In this document: piece by piece, positions 6,803 to 7,069 of the stretch | How the letters are laid out: each line of letters begins with the position of its first letter | Numbering within the stretch: the first letter of the stretch is position 1 | Origin: Candidatus Solibacter sp. | GTDB taxonomy: Bacteria > Acidobacteriota > Terriglobia > Bryobacterales > Bryobacteraceae | DNA: 7,069 nt | NCBI GenBank assembly: GCA_017883355.1 | Contig: JADGNS010000242.1 | Location: 1-7,069, forward strand | Reading direction: 5' to 3' | The notes under the pieces: model-generated | Databases searched by the model: none | The model's input: the letters and a program-made list of their open reading frames with translations, nothing else | What the model was told of the DNA's origin: nothing | Made by a program: the position numbers and the translations under genes

Positions 6803-6817
6803 CCGCTCCGTAAGCGG
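6803..6817. other. Short hairpin next to the oxidoreductase promoter
   Basis: CCGCT-CCGTA-AGCGG is a perfect 5-bp stem with a 5-nt loop, immediately upstream of the candidate -35 element. It could be an operator or part of a dispersed intergenic repeat. The stem is short enough to be chance in GC-rich DNA. Confidence 0.3.
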
Positions 6818-6851
6818 GGCAGAGCCGGAACCAACAAGGTTTCCCCTTCAA

Positions 6852-6886
6852 CGCAGAGACGCAGAGAGCGCAGAGGAAGCGCAGAG
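6852..6886. repeat. Cluster of CGCAGAG direct repeats
   Basis: Four exact copies of CGCAGAG start at 6852, 6860, 6869 and 6880, that is at steps of 8, 9 and 11 bp. Degenerate relatives follow at 6943-6949 (CGCGGAG) and 6952-6958 (AGCAGAG). The irregular step rules out a simple tandem repeat and a CRISPR array. Similar 'gcagagacgcagag' stretches are remembered from intergenic DNA of Acidobacteriota and Planctomycetota, but their function is not known to me. Confidence 0.65.
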
Positions 6887-6913
6887 AACACTAAAAACAA
6901 GGTCAATGGAGTG

Positions 6914-6932
6914 CGATGGACCGGCTCCATCG
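6914..6932. other. Perfect 7-bp hairpin in the right-hand intergenic region
   Basis: CGATGGA-CCGGC-TCCATCG forms a 7-bp stem with a 5-nt loop. It lies between the CGCAGAG cluster and the putative divergent promoter. No T-run follows on either strand, so it is not an obvious terminator. It may be an operator or part of the repeat element. Confidence 0.35.
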
Positions 6933-6992
6933 GTGCGGGGCACGCGGAGAAAGCAGAGATCGGAGAGGAAGCATTCGGCCAATTTCGGCACG

Positions 6993-7030
6993 AATCCGAC
7001 TCGGTGGTACTTACGGTGGCGGCTCGGATT
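6993..7030. promoter_or_regulatory. Inverted repeat upstream of the putative divergent start
   Basis: AATCCGA (6993-6999) and TCGGATT (7024-7030) are exact inverted 7-mers separated by 24 bp. The right arm ends 15 bp before the -10-like TACACT, so it overlaps the expected -35 region. That position would suit a repressor or activator site, but nothing else supports it. Confidence 0.25.
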
Positions 7031-7045
7031 GGGGCCGCAATGGTT

Positions 7046-7051
7046 TACACT
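7046..7051 (+). promoter_or_regulatory. Candidate -10 element of a divergent plus-strand gene
   Basis: TACACT (4 of 6 matches to TATAAT) ends 7 nt before an ATG at 7059, again a leaderless-type spacing. No good -35 hexamer is seen 16-18 bp upstream; the bases there are close to CTCGGA. An activator site could compensate, but the evidence is thin. Confidence 0.35.
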
Positions 7052-7058
7052 GAATCTC

Positions 7059-7069
7059 ATGATCCTCGC
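7059..7069 (+). CDS. Possible first codons of a divergent gene (cut by the window edge)
   Basis: ATG ATC CTC GC gives M-I-L before the window ends. The only support is the -10-like TACACT 7 nt upstream and the otherwise unexplained intergenic region behind it. No product can be suggested. Confidence 0.3.

Noticed and set aside
6852..6886. CRISPR array
   Set aside because: The repeated unit is only 7 bp, steps are 8-11 bp, and there are no spacers or cas genes.
6766..6930. N-terminal extension of the oxidoreductase to an ATG at 6930
   Set aside because: The added 55 residues translate the CGCAGAG repeats and hairpins, and would place the Tat signal in the middle of the protein. The ATG at 6765 puts the twin arginines at residues 15-16, as expected.
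6848..7060. 70-codon minus-strand open frame starting at 7060
   Set aside because: Its C-terminal part is a translation of the repeat cluster, and it has no ribosome-binding site or family resemblance.

Overview
The window is GC-rich bacterial chromosomal DNA with long genes and short, structured intergenic gaps. The gene types (a Tat-exported Gfo/Idh/MocA oxidoreductase, a secreted YbhE-type lactonase, a large M50-TPR membrane protein) and the style of intergenic repeats suggest an Acidobacteriota genome, perhaps of the Bryobacterales/Solibacter type. That placement rests on gene style and memory of similar genomes, not on a marker gene.

Layout. Positions 1-750 (+) hold the C-terminal part of an EmrA/HlyD-type efflux adaptor whose start lies outside the window. 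It converges on a 768-residue membrane protein on the minus strand (834-3140), which joins an M50 (site-2 protease type) zinc metalloprotease to a long C-terminal TPR-like region. The 83 bp between these two genes is almost entirely palindromic. Further right, and read right to left, comes a minus-strand block: Tat-signal Gfo/Idh/MocA oxidoreductase (5455-6765), an exported protein resembling the galactose-mutarotase fold (4395-5378), and an exported beta-propeller lactonase (3247-4392). The last two are 2 bp apart. The final 304 bp (6766-7069) has no complete gene. It holds a candidate promoter, hairpins, a cluster of CGCAGAG repeats and probably the first codons of a divergent plus-strand gene.

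How the genes may work together. The three exported proteins would fit an extracytoplasmic sugar-oxidation route: anomer interconversion by the mutarotase-like protein, oxidation of the sugar to a lactone, and lactone hydrolysis. This resembles periplasmic glucose-fructose oxidoreductase plus gluconolactonase in Zymomonas, but here it is an inference from family membership and gene order.

Transcription signals show a pattern. The two genes that appear to begin transcripts (oxidoreductase and M50-TPR) each have a -35/-10-like pair with a 17-bp spacer and a -10 ending 8 nt before the ATG. That geometry implies leaderless mRNAs. The mutarotase-like gene inside the block instead has a Shine-Dalgarno-like GAGG. 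The plus-strand ATG at the right edge has a -10-like TACACT ending 7 nt upstream.
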